From Bacteroidota bacterium (GTDB taxonomy: Bacteria; Bacteroidota; Bacteroidia; Flavobacteriales_D; Crocinitomicaceae), in contig VGMK01000114.1 in NCBI GenBank assembly GCA_016866375.1, positions 1 through 6,884 on the forward strand: a stretch of DNA of 6,884 bases, read 5' to 3'. Below the pieces are notes generated by a model. The model was given only the letters and a program-made list of their open reading frames with translations. It was not told the DNA's origin and searched no databases. The translations under genes were made by a program, and so were the position numbers. Below are positions 1-6,139 of this stretch, one piece after another (position 1 is the first letter of the stretch; each line of letters opens with the position of its first letter).

Positions 1-36
<36 letters not shown>

Positions 37-110
37 ATAATAACTTCGAATCTTAAGAGCTCGAGATGTCGTTTCTTTCTTAAAACGCTGTTTCCTTATT
101 TCTCAATAAA

Positions 111-119
111 TCAAAGAAC
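111..119 (-). promoter_or_regulatory. boxA-like antitermination element in the rRNA leader
   Basis: The minus strand reads GTTCTTTGA here, which matches 7 of 9 positions of the core of E. coli boxA (GCTCTTTAA). It lies about 75 nt before the mature 16S end, where rRNA boxA elements usually sit. In known systems NusB and NusE (ribosomal protein S10) bind boxA in the nascent RNA and make polymerase resist termination. The match and position are seen in the sequence; function is inferred. Confidence 0.55.
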
Positions 120-175
120 TTCTTTTTCGCCGTGCATGACACTCTCAATCACCATACACCGTTCCCAACCAACAC

Positions 176-210
176 AAAAAAAAGCAATACAATAAACACT
201 ACTGTATTGC
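176..210 (-). terminator. Terminator-like hairpin plus U8 inside the rRNA leader
   Basis: On the minus strand GCAATACA (210-203) is followed by an 11-nt loop and the perfect complement TGTATTGC (191-184), then eight T residues (183-176). This is the form of an intrinsic terminator, although the stem is AT-rich (three G-C pairs in eight) and so likely weak. It lies about 26 nt after the predicted rRNA start and before the boxA-like element. It might terminate read-through from the upstream gene pair, act as an attenuator, or be only a structural or processing element. The shape is clear but its activity is not. Confidence 0.5.
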
Positions 211-242
211 AAAAAATTTCAATTTCCCACTTTTGCGGGGTG

Positions 243-273
243 CAAAGATACACACTTATTCTTTTCCTACAAT
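243..273 (-). promoter_or_regulatory. rRNA operon promoter, Bacteroidota type
   Basis: The minus strand has TATCTTTG at 250-243, an exact match to the Bacteroidota -7 consensus TAnnTTTG. ATTG lies at 273-270, containing the -33 core TTG, with a 19-nt spacer. An A/T-rich stretch with A and T runs follows upstream (about 274-300), in the place of an UP element. The predicted start is about 7 nt downstream, near 236, giving a leader of about 200 nt before mature 16S. The stop codon of the upstream 181-aa gene lies only about 35 bp from the -33 box. Confidence 0.8.
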
Positions 274-307
274 ATCTTTTTGAAAGTTTTTTGGAAAGAA
301 TTACCTA

Positions 308-853
308 TTAATTCTTTAACATGTATTTTGCCAATTCAATTTGTTCGCAAATTAAGACGCAATCATTGAAGGACATTGAATGGTTAAATTCTAGGGAACT
401 AGAGACTTTTTCTAGTGTCTCGGAGGATATACAACTTTTAGCAATTGGTAATAAATCTTGCTTACAGTACTTTAGGGCCACAAGAAAAGAAAATTGAATC
501 GCTTCTTCACGTGAGACATCTGCTTGATTTTTTAAAAACCGAACCTCAGAAAGTACTATTCCTATTCTTCCATGAGTGATTGCCAAAGATTCAGAGCCCC
601 AACTTCTGATGAACGGGTAAAGTTTGTTTAGGAGATAAATATCATTGGTGGTAAGCTTGACTACCGATCCCCTGTTACTTTTCTTGCGGAGCACATAGAA
701 CCAATATCGTAATGCTATGAGGGTCAGAATTAATGTTAGGAATCCACCAATTTTTGCAACGAGAATATTTTCGGTGTAAACTCCGAATGGGATTAATGAC
801 AGAAAAAAAAGTATACAACTTAAAATGGGAATAAAGTAATAATTGTTGCCCAT
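308..853 (-). CDS. Hypothetical membrane-anchored protein, 181 aa
   Basis: I do not recognise the family. The N-terminus carries two hydrophobic helices, at about residues 6-25 and 32-54, separated by a short polar turn and followed by a basic RKKSNR patch (about 56-61). That pattern suggests a hairpin anchor with both ends in the cytoplasm, by the positive-inside rule. Residues 62-181 form a soluble, probably mostly helical domain with no motif I can name. The ATG at 853 has no Shine-Dalgarno sequence, which is common in Bacteroidota. It starts 6 bp after the stop of the 64-aa gene on the same strand, so the two probably form one transcript. No terminator is visible between its stop codon and the rRNA promoter just downstream. 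It is likely a real gene because of its length, its membrane pattern and the operon spacing. Confidence 0.7.
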   Translation of the reverse strand: MGNNYYFIPILSCILFFLSLIPFGVYTENILVAKIGGFLTLILTLIALRYWFYVLRKKSNRGSVVKLTTNDIYLLNKLYPFIRSWGSESLAITHGRIGIVLSEVRFLKNQADVSREEAIQFSFLVALKYCKQDLLPIAKSCISSETLEKVSSSLEFNHSMSFNDCVLICEQIELAKYMLKN

Positions 854-859
854 AGGAAG

Positions 860-1054
860 TCAATCTGCAATCCACTTGTCGTTACACATTTCCCCTTTTA
901 TAGTTACCACTTTTGTCCGAGCGTAATCCTCAGCAGCTATTAACATTTGTTCTCTAGTATCTCTACGAATTAATATTGCAGATGAACCTTGGGCTTTGAT
1001 TTCTATATAAAATCCATTTTTCAATTTGGCCGGCCTAACCGCAGGTCTTCCCAT
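860..1054 (-). CDS. Small basic conserved-type protein, 64 aa, unknown function
   Basis: The open frame extends to an ATG at 1087, but I choose the ATG at 1054. The protein then begins MGRPAVRPAKLKNGFYIEI, as I recall for small Bacteroidota hypothetical proteins, whereas the extra upstream residues are AT-rich and look like translated leader. The MGRP start and the later IRRDTREQM segment (about 29-38) make it basic. The order is a short beta-rich part (GFYIEI, SAILIRR) and then a helix (about 32-47). This could suit nucleic-acid binding, but nothing proves it. It lies 6 bp before the 181-aa membrane protein gene and shares a divergent intergenic region with the ABC-F gene. No clear Shine-Dalgarno sequence or strong -7 box is seen; AAAGTTTG near 1070 is only a partial match. 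Confidence 0.65.
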   Translation of the reverse strand: MGRPAVRPAKLKNGFYIEIKAQGSSAILIRRDTREQMLIAAEDYARTKVVTIKGEMCNDKWIAD

Positions 1055-1109
1055 TTTAGACAAACTTTTAATTTTTAAATATAACATCTTAATTTAAAAA
1101 ATGTTGTTA

Positions 1110-1139
1110 TTTGTGATTTTTTAAGAATTAAATAGTTTG
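1110..1139 (+). promoter_or_regulatory. Possible Bacteroidota-type promoter of the ABC-F gene
   Basis: TTTG at 1110-1113 is followed after 18 nt by ATAGTTTG at 1132-1139. The second element keeps TTTG of the -7 consensus TAnnTTTG but has AT in place of TA, so the match is imperfect. A start near 1146 would give a leader of about 36 nt before the ATG at 1182. It would also rule out the upstream TTG codon at 1137 as the translation start. Confidence 0.35.
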
Positions 1140-1181
1140 TCGGGGCACTTGTTGCGTCCGTGTTGTGTTAGAAATATACAG

Positions 1182-3083
1182 ATGATTAACTTTGAAAAAC
1201 TCAGTTACTACCTGCCTCAGGGCTTCCTTTTTGACCAGGTCAACTTACAAATTAATCGAGGCGAGAAAATTGGTTTAGTCGGTAAAAATGGAGCGGGAAA
1301 GTCAACATTACTTAAGATTATTGCCCAACAAATAAAGCCTTCAGGAGGCAGTATTCATCTGCCGAAAGAAACAAAAGTGGGGTATCTCACCCAAGATATT
1401 ATTCTGAATACTGAATTGACACTATTCTCCTACCTGGATACATCAAATGCACAATTAAATCTTATTAAAAGTAGACTAGAAGATATAAATACTCAACTGG
1501 TAACAAGAACTGATTACGAATCATCTGATTATCTCAGTTTGCTCGATGAAATGAGCGATTTGAATTTTCAATTTCAAATTATTGATGGTTTCACCTGGGA
1601 GGAAAGAATATCGGAAACGCTCAAAGGGCTCGGATTCAAAGAAAATGAATTTGACAATTCATTAAATACATTCTCAGGTGGTTGGAAGATGCGTGCCGAG
1701 TTGGCAAAAATACTGATTAACAGTCCAGATCTTATTTTACTCGATGAACCAACGAATCATTTAGACATAATATCAATCAGCTGGTTGGAAGCTTATTTAC
1801 AAAAATTTGACGGCGCAGTTATTATTATTTCACACGACAGGCTCTTTCTAGACAATGTCACCAAACGCACCTTAGAGATCAATAACGCGAAGATATTTGA
1901 TTTTCCGTTCCCTTTCTCCATCTATAAACTAAGGCGACAGGAAGAACAGGAAAGAATGAACGTCGCAAAAAAACAACAAGACCGTGACATCAAACAGACA
2001 GAAGAATTAATTAATAAATTTAGAGCAAAGAGCTCAAAGGCAGCTTTTGCCCAATCACTCATCAAAAAACTCGAAAAAACAGAGCGGATTGAAATTGATA
2101 ACGACCAGACATCAAAAATTAAAATAACTTTTCCTCTGAGCGTTCAACCCGGAAAATGGGTTTTATCTCTCGAAAAAGTTGGAAAATCGTATGGAAACAA
2201 CATATTATTTGCGAATTTAACAATTACTGTCGGTCGAGGAGAAAAAATTGCTTTACTCGGACCGAATGGTGTTGGTAAATCTACACTGTTGAAAACCATC
2301 ACCAAAAAAATTGATTTTGATGGAGCGGTTAACTATGGGCACAATGTGAATGTGACCTATTTTGCGCAAGACCAAGCGGAGCAATTAGATGTTGAAAAGT
2401 CTGTTTTTGAGACTGTCGATGATATTGCGCGGGGTGAAATAAGGAAAGATTTACGATCAATCTTAGGGACTTTTTTATTTTCAGGAGAGGATATTGAAAA
2501 AAAAGTAAGTGTTTTATCCGGGGGTGAAAGAACTCGCCTTGCGCTATGTCAGCTCCTACTCAGTCCTTCAAATTTTCTGATTCTTGACGAGCCGACAAAT
2601 CATTTGGATATTCAAAGTAAACAAGTGCTAAAAAACGCACTTCAGAACTATCAAGGAACTTTTATTATTGTTTCTCATGATAGAGAATTTGTAGACGGTT
2701 TAACAAATAGAATATGGGATATAGAGGATCAATCACTCAAAATTCATCATTTCACCCTGAATGAATACCTCAACTACAAAATAAAAAATCATTCAGGTGT
2801 GACTCCAATTCTAGAAACAGGTGAGGTATTGAAGCAAAAAAAAGCTGAAACTTTACATTCAAGCAAAAGTCTAAAAGAAAAAGATCAAAAACAGGAAAAG
2901 GAGCTTCATCGGATTGAGGCAGAAATAACTGTAATCGAAAACGAAATTAAAACTTTAGAGGAAAACCTTGCACGGCTCAATTATCTGAGTGATCAATACA
3001 AATTAAATTTAAACGCATACGAGAATAAAAAACAGAAACTCGAAGGACTCATGTTAAAATGGGAGAAACTGATGGAGCGATAA
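1182..3083 (+). CDS. ABC-F family ATPase, ribosome-associated type, 633 aa
   Basis: This soluble protein has two ABC domains in one chain and no membrane segments, which defines the ABC-F family; members bind near the ribosomal E site and act in translation or antibiotic protection. Domain 1 has Walker A GKNGAGKST (34-42), signature FSGGW (164-168), Walker B ending in catalytic E189, and switch H218. Domain 2 has GPNGVGKST (360-368), LSGGE (445-449), catalytic E470 and H499. The charged linker (about 250-310, with FRAKSSKA) is the region that contacts tRNA in known members. Residues about 560-630 form a C-terminal coiled coil like that of Uup-type proteins. I chose the ATG at 1182 because the protein then opens MINFEKLSYY, the usual domain start; the frame runs back to TTG 1137 with an unlikely sequence. 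The FSGGW signature suggests the YheS/ABCF3-like branch, but the subfamily is not certain. All catalytic residues are intact. A resistance role cannot be inferred. Confidence 0.95.
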   Translation: MINFEKLSYYLPQGFLFDQVNLQINRGEKIGLVGKNGAGKSTLLKIIAQQIKPSGGSIHLPKETKVGYLTQDIILNTELTLFSYLDTSNAQLNLIKSRLEDINTQLVTRTDYESSDYLSLLDEMSDLNFQFQIIDGFTWEERISETLKGLGFKENEFDNSLNTFSGGWKMRAELAKILINSPDLILLDEPTNHLDIISISWLEAYLQKFDGAVIIISHDRLFLDNVTKRTLEINNAKIFDFPFPFSIYKLRRQEEQERMNVAKKQQDRDIKQTEELINKFRAKSSKAAFAQSLIKKLEKTERIEIDNDQTSKIKITFPLSVQPGKWVLSLEKVGKSYGNNILFANLTITVGRGEKIALLGPNGVGKSTLLKTITKKIDFDGAVNYGHNVNVTYFAQDQAEQLDVEKSVFETVDDIARGEIRKDLRSILGTFLFSGEDIEKKVSVLSGGERTRLALCQLLLSPSNFLILDEPTNHLDIQSKQVLKNALQNYQGTFIIVSHDREFVDGLTNRIWDIEDQSLKIHHFTLNEYLNYKIKNHSGVTPILETGEVLKQKKAETLHSSKSLKEKDQKQEKELHRIEAEITVIENEIKTLEENLARLNYLSDQYKLNLNAYENKKQKLEGLMLKWEKLMER

Positions 3084-3348
3084 CAACGCTTAAAAAGCAC
3101 AACCCATCCACTTCAAATACCCCTGGCATCCTGTTCCAAACGTTTTTTACTTGATTTTTCCTTTCAATTACCCCTTCGCTTATCATTTTTGCTCATTTGG
3201 GTTCCGATGTATCGCGTATCTTTTACCCATAACGCTGTTCAGTTTTCCATTTAAAATTTTGGCACCGATAAAAAATTTGTTAAAATAATTTTAAGAGAAA
3301 GAATTATATTTCACCTGAAAATAATCTGAATATTCCTAATTTTACTGG
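3084..3348. other. 265-bp intergenic spacer with no gene seen
   Basis: I see no convincing reading frame or strong terminator. The first part (about 3100-3240) is richer in C and G than the AT-rich last 100 bp. An imperfect stem, TGGGT at 3198-3202 with ACCCA at 3225-3229, encloses 22 nt. Related short motifs, ATAACAACGCT (3080-3090) and ATAACGCT (3229-3236), lie at either end in the same orientation. A 15-bp AT palindrome, TTAAAATAATTTTAA, occupies 3280-3294. Confidence 0.5.
3276..3312 (+). promoter_or_regulatory. Weak candidate promoter for the lipoprotein-ferredoxin pair
   Basis: TTTG at 3276-3279 and TATATTTC at 3305-3312 resemble the Bacteroidota -33 and -7 boxes. The -7 box matches 5 of the 6 fixed positions of TAnnTTTG. 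The 25-nt spacer is longer than usual and contains the AT palindrome at 3280-3294. A start near 3319 would leave about 30 nt before the ATG at 3349. Confidence 0.25.
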
Positions 3349-3774
3349 ATGAGGTTCGCCATTTTACATATTACTTTAGTATTCGCAATTTCAAGTTGTT
3401 TTAAAAATCAACAAAACCCAGTACCAAATATTCCATTTGACGTCACCATTGATATTAACCTGCCCTCCTATAACTCTCTTTTGGGAGTTGGTGGTTGGTG
3501 CTACATAGAAGGCTACGGTTCAAGAGGTTTAATTGTTTACAGGAAATCTGTGGATGAATTCATGGCTTTTGATAGACACTCTCCTAACGATTTGGAGGGT
3601 AATTGTTTCTTACCACTATTTCCCGATACAGAGAATTTCTTGGTACTCCATGACACGTGTAGTAGTGCTACTTTTTCACTTTATGACGGAAGCCCTCTAA
3701 GTAATGCTGACATTGGATTACGTCAGTATCAGACGCTTTTTGACGGTATAAATTCATTAAGAATTCGCAATTAA
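3349..3774 (+). CDS. Lipoprotein with degenerate Rieske-like domain, 141 aa
   Basis: The N-terminus is a lipoprotein signal: a short hydrophobic stretch (about 3-14) and a lipobox ISSC ending at C17, so the mature protein should be lipid-anchored to a membrane. Residues about 30-141 resemble small Bacteroidota lipoproteins with a Rieske-like fold, recognisable from the series GSRGLIVYR (57-65), FMAFDRHSP (71-79), DTCSSATFSLYDGSP (102-116) and LRQYQTLFDG (124-133). A true Rieske protein binds [2Fe-2S] through C-x-H and C-x-x-H. Here the first site reads D75-R-H77-S and the second C104-S-S-A107, so cluster binding looks lost; C86 and C104 could form a disulfide instead. The ferredoxin gene starts 11 bp after its stop codon, probably in one transcript. 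The family assignment rests on remembered pattern similarity. Confidence 0.75.
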   Translation: MRFAILHITLVFAISSCFKNQQNPVPNIPFDVTIDINLPSYNSLLGVGGWCYIEGYGSRGLIVYRKSVDEFMAFDRHSPNDLEGNCFLPLFPDTENFLVLHDTCSSATFSLYDGSPLSNADIGLRQYQTLFDGINSLRIRN

Positions 3775-3776
3775 AA

Positions 3777-3782
3777 AAGGTG
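3777..3782 (+). promoter_or_regulatory. Shine-Dalgarno site deciding the ferredoxin start
   Basis: AAGGTG lies just before the ATG at 3786 and is the clearest Shine-Dalgarno-like sequence in the window. The alternative in-frame GTG start at 3780 lies inside this motif. That favours the ATG at 3786. Confidence 0.55.
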
Positions 3783-3785
3783 AAC

Positions 3786-4109
3786 ATGAACGAGATAAAG
3801 GTAACGATTATTGACAGAGATGGTGAAGTTCACGAGTTAGTAGGCCCTACAGACATGAATATGAACATCATGGAACTTTGCAAGGCTTACGAACTTCCCG
3901 TTATCGGTGAGTGTGGAGGCATGGCTATGTGTGCTACTTGTCAGTGTTATTTAGAATCGGAAACGAAATTGCCCGAACAGAGCGAGGCTGAATTAGACAT
4001 GCTAGATCAAGCGTTTTATGTAAAATCCAATTCACGCCTAGGTTGCCAAATTCATTTAGACGATTCGATTGATGGTATCGTTTTACGTTTAGCTCCAGAA
4101 GCATACTAA
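3786..4109 (+). CDS. [2Fe-2S] ferredoxin, adrenodoxin type, 107 aa
   Basis: A small cytoplasmic electron carrier. The cluster ligands are C43, C49, C52 and C87, in the spacing C-x5-C-x2-C-x34-C inside GECGGMAMCATC and RLGCQI. This is the vertebrate-type/adrenodoxin-like pattern rather than plant-type (C-x4-C-x2-C). C54 is an extra cysteine next to the site. The segment KLPEQSEAELDMLDQ (61-75) matches the conserved acidic loop and helix that bind redox partners in this family. Length is normal for the family. Start at ATG 3786 is supported by AAGGTG just upstream. No reductase or iron-sulfur assembly gene is next to it, so its partner is unknown. It shares a likely transcript with the lipoprotein gene, and its stop codon abuts that of the convergent dehydrogenase gene. 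Confidence 0.95.
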   Translation: MNEIKVTIIDRDGEVHELVGPTDMNMNIMELCKAYELPVIGECGGMAMCATCQCYLESETKLPEQSEAELDMLDQAFYVKSNSRLGCQIHLDDSIDGIVLRLAPEAY

Positions 4110-4847
4110 TTAGCGGGTAGTATTCAGGAGTAGTCCGCCATCCAACGGAAGCGTAACTCCCGTCATCCACAAACTTAAATCACTCAATAGAAAAACTGTC
4201 AGACTGGCAACATCCTCTGGCTTACCGAGTCCCAGCGGATATTGGGATACAATTTTTTCCCATTGTTCTGGGGTGTACGCTTTTTTAGTCTGCTCATAAA
4301 TATCCGTCTGAATTAATGCAGGTGCTATACAATTTGAGCGAATGCCCTGATGTGCAAATTCCAGTGCGACAGATTTAGAAAACGCTTCGATTGCGGCTTT
4401 GGAGGAAACATATAATGCGCCACCCATGTAAGGGTGTTGCACCGAAATTGAAGAAATAAAAATTAAAGAAGCCTTGTTTGCAATAATTTTTCGTTGAAAA
4501 AGTTTAGAGGTCAAGGTAATAATACTTTCAGTATTTACTGAATAAACTTTTTGAATGTGTTTACCGGTAATGTATTTTATTGGAAACGGATAAATTTTCC
4601 CTACACAATGGACAACTCCATCGAGACAATCAACTTCACCTAAAAGACTGTCTACCTCCTCTGAAATTGTAACATCGCATTTAACAATAACTAAATTTTT
4701 ACTCCCCTTGAGTTCAGACAACTTTTGAATATTACGACCAATCGCAAAGACTTTTGCGCCGAGGGAAAGACAGTTTGAAACAATTTCTTTTCCAATGCCC
4801 CCTGTGGCTCCTGTTACAAGTATTCTTTTATCTTTTAAGTTAATCAT
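4110..4847 (-). CDS. Short-chain dehydrogenase, FabG-like ketoreductase, 245 aa
   Basis: A classical SDR, probably reducing a beta-keto thioester on the carrier protein encoded upstream. The nucleotide site TGATGGIG is at 12-19. R38 after the second strand favours NADPH. The catalytic tetrad is N105, S133, Y146 and K150 (in YVSSK), and the C-terminal PLDGG (234-238) is typical of FabG-like enzymes. The usual NAG motif is altered to H80-C-V-G83. I chose ATG 4847 over TTG 4853, because MINLKDKRILVTG gives the normal start and the ATG overlaps the stop region of the preceding synthase gene by 8 nt (ATGATTAA), a translational-coupling arrangement. It is the last gene of the operon. An ordinary housekeeping FabG is unlikely from context but cannot be excluded, and the substrate may also be a sugar or other alcohol. 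Confidence 0.9.
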   Translation of the reverse strand: MINLKDKRILVTGATGGIGKEIVSNCLSLGAKVFAIGRNIQKLSELKGSKNLVIVKCDVTISEEVDSLLGEVDCLDGVVHCVGKIYPFPIKYITGKHIQKVYSVNTESIITLTSKLFQRKIIANKASLIFISSISVQHPYMGGALYVSSKAAIEAFSKSVALEFAHQGIRSNCIAPALIQTDIYEQTKKAYTPEQWEKIVSQYPLGLGKPEDVASLTVFLLSDLSLWMTGVTLPLDGGLLLNTTR

Positions 4848-5892
4848 ATTCAATGAGTTTTACAGGAATAGGGCCTATTTTCAGTGAGACACTGGCCCAT
4901 GACAAACCTACTCCAAATCCGCTTAATAATAATGTAAGATGCTGTTTTTTAATTTGTTCTTGAAGCGAAACAGAAATAGTAAGTGGGATGGATGCAGAAC
5001 TAGTATTACCAAATTTACTTATACTCATGGGAAATTTATCTTCTGTCACTTTCATTTTTTTTCGAACAGAATCGTTAATTAATTTATTGGCTTGATGTAA
5101 AACAAAAAAATCTACTTTTTCTTTACTTATTTGCGCATACTCTAGGCACTGATTTATGGATTTAGCCACCTCTTTCAAGGCAAAATTAAATACTTTCACT
5201 CCATCCAAAGCGAGGTGATTTCTTGAACGTTTAATACCGGGATCGTATTCTATTTCTTCGTCGATGTATTTGTTGTAGGGGAAACGAGAATGCCCGTATT
5301 CAATAATTATGGCATCTTTTCCACTTCCATCAGACTGCAAATTAAAAAACATACTGTCAGCTTGTTCATCGCAAGATAGCAAAGTTGCAGTTCCTGCATC
5401 ACCAAAAAGTGGGTGGGTCGATTTATCGTTGAAACTTGTAGAAATAGTTGATTTGTCGCCCACCAATAGTAACCCTTTCTTAAGACCATTTTTTAATAAA
5501 CTTGATATAACAGATAAACCATACACATACCCTGAACAGCCCAAATTAATGTCGAAAGCCATGCAATTTTGGGGCAGCTTCAATCGTTCTTGAAGGATAA
5601 TAGCGGTGGATGGCAGAAAATGATCCGGTGATTGCGAAACGAAAATTAGGACCTCGATCTCTCCCCTGTCTACCCTTGTATCTTTTAACAAGTTTTCTGC
5701 GGCTCTGTAGCATAGATCTGAGCACGTAATTTCCTCTGAGGCTACTCTCCTTTCTTTTATTCCTGTTGTTTTTTCAAATAGTAAGGACTCAGCTTCAGAA
5801 AAGTGATAATAATCGCTTGACTTTACTTTTCGATGAGGAACGCAAGAATATATTGCATCAAATTTTATCCCATCAATTGAAAACTTTGCCAC
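4840..5892 (-). CDS. 3-oxoacyl-ACP synthase III-like enzyme (FabH family), 350 aa
   Basis: A thiolase-fold condensing enzyme. The catalytic triad is intact: C119 in NLGCSGYVYG, H266 in VLHQAN and N296 in FGNTSSAS. FGDAG (163-167) and GFGVGLSWA (325-333) are further family landmarks. The last motif, in place of the GGGLTWG form of housekeeping FabH, is what I recall from synthases in polysaccharide and specialised-lipid clusters, so I infer an accessory role. Family members condense an acyl-CoA starter with malonyl-ACP, or transfer acyl groups. The GTG at 5892 is the only sensible start; its G is shared with the TAG stop of the carrier-protein gene (TAGTG), which suggests re-initiation by the same ribosome. 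There is no Shine-Dalgarno sequence. It is related to the partial synthase at the right edge but clearly diverged from it, so this is an old duplication or two independent family members. Confidence 0.92.
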   Translation of the reverse strand: MAKFSIDGIKFDAIYSCVPHRKVKSSDYYHFSEAESLLFEKTTGIKERRVASEEITCSDLCYRAAENLLKDTRVDRGEIEVLIFVSQSPDHFLPSTAIILQERLKLPQNCMAFDINLGCSGYVYGLSVISSLLKNGLKKGLLLVGDKSTISTSFNDKSTHPLFGDAGTATLLSCDEQADSMFFNLQSDGSGKDAIIIEYGHSRFPYNKYIDEEIEYDPGIKRSRNHLALDGVKVFNFALKEVAKSINQCLEYAQISKEKVDFFVLHQANKLINDSVRKKMKVTEDKFPMSISKFGNTSSASIPLTISVSLQEQIKKQHLTLLLSGFGVGLSWASVSLKIGPIPVKLIEYD

Positions 5893-6125
5893 TAAGATTT
5901 TCTATTTACAATTATCAAAAAAAGATCACGAATTGTTACTGCGTTTTTTAATTCCTCTCCAGTCAATAGCACATCATAATGGTTGTCAACCAGAGCAATA
6001 AGGAGCAGTGCATGCATGCTGCTCCAACCCTCTATTTCTCGAAAAGATGTTTCAGGTTGAAGCGTACCTTTAGGAAGTTCGTCAAATTCGCTTTCTATAT
6101 ACTTTATGAGATCATTTATTTCCAT
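5892..6125 (-). CDS. Acyl carrier protein-like, 77 aa
   Basis: Size, acidic charge and helical pattern match an acyl carrier protein, which carries acyl chains on a 4'-phosphopantetheine arm. The attachment site is most likely S36 in GWSSMHAL (33-40), aligned with the DSL motif of standard carriers. Here the preceding Asp is Ser and the following Leu is Met, so the site is atypical but the serine is kept. Helix 2 and the following loop (about 36-60) and the final TIRDLFLIIV segment (64-73) fit the family. It starts at ATG 6125, 14 bp after the stop of the upstream synthase, and its own stop shares one nucleotide with the GTG of the next synthase. Lying between two condensing-enzyme genes, it is probably their dedicated carrier and not the housekeeping AcpP. 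No phosphopantetheinyl transferase gene is visible. Confidence 0.85.
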   Translation of the reverse strand: MEINDLIKYIESEFDELPKGTLQPETSFREIEGWSSMHALLLIALVDNHYDVLLTGEELKNAVTIRDLFLIIVNRKS

Positions 6126-6139
6126 TCATAGATATTTAC

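Larger units (their letters stand above)
37..236 (-). other. 16S rRNA precursor leader (transcribed, removed in processing)
   Basis: This is the roughly 200-nt stretch between the predicted rRNA transcription start (about 236, inferred from the -7 box) and the mature 16S end. It has no plausible coding frame. It contains a 5-bp-position hairpin with one mismatch close to the start (226-239, CCCAC/GCGGG arms around TTTT), a perfect 8-bp hairpin followed by a T-run (176-210), and a boxA-like element (111-119). Near 45-65 there is a group of short palindromes (TTCGAA, CTTAAG, GAGCTC, CTCGAG). Leader sequences like this normally pair with the 16S-23S spacer for RNase III processing, but that partner is outside the window. 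Confidence 0.75.

Noticed and set aside
45..65. Cluster of six-base palindromes (TTCGAA, CTTAAG, GAGCTC, CTCGAG) resembling a cloning linker
   Set aside because: It lies inside an otherwise continuous rRNA leader, with the boxA-like element on one side and 16S on the other. Overlapping short palindromes in a leader are more simply explained by chance or RNA structure.
1137..1181. N-terminal extension of the ABC-F protein from TTG 1137
   Set aside because: The extra 15 residues do not look like an ABC-F N-terminus, the codon lies in the possible -7 box, and ATG 1182 gives the normal start.
3084..3150. Terminator for the ABC-F gene (GCTT/AAGC stem near 3088, AAACGTTTTTT near 3137)
   Set aside because: The first stem is only 4 bp with no T-run. 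The second is an 8-bp palindrome without a loop. Neither is a convincing intrinsic terminator.
3280..3294. TTAAAATAATTTTAA palindrome as an operator or terminator
   Set aside because: It is made only of A and T in a very AT-rich spacer, so chance is a sufficient explanation, and no T-run follows a stable stem.
3934..4170. Minus-strand 78-codon frame across the ferredoxin end
   Set aside because: It overlaps both the ferredoxin and the dehydrogenase 3' ends in other frames and has no recognisable content.
5309..5593. Plus-strand 94-codon frame inside the second synthase gene
   Set aside because: It is a shadow of the real gene on the other strand, whose catalytic motifs are intact. The translated sequence shows no domain.
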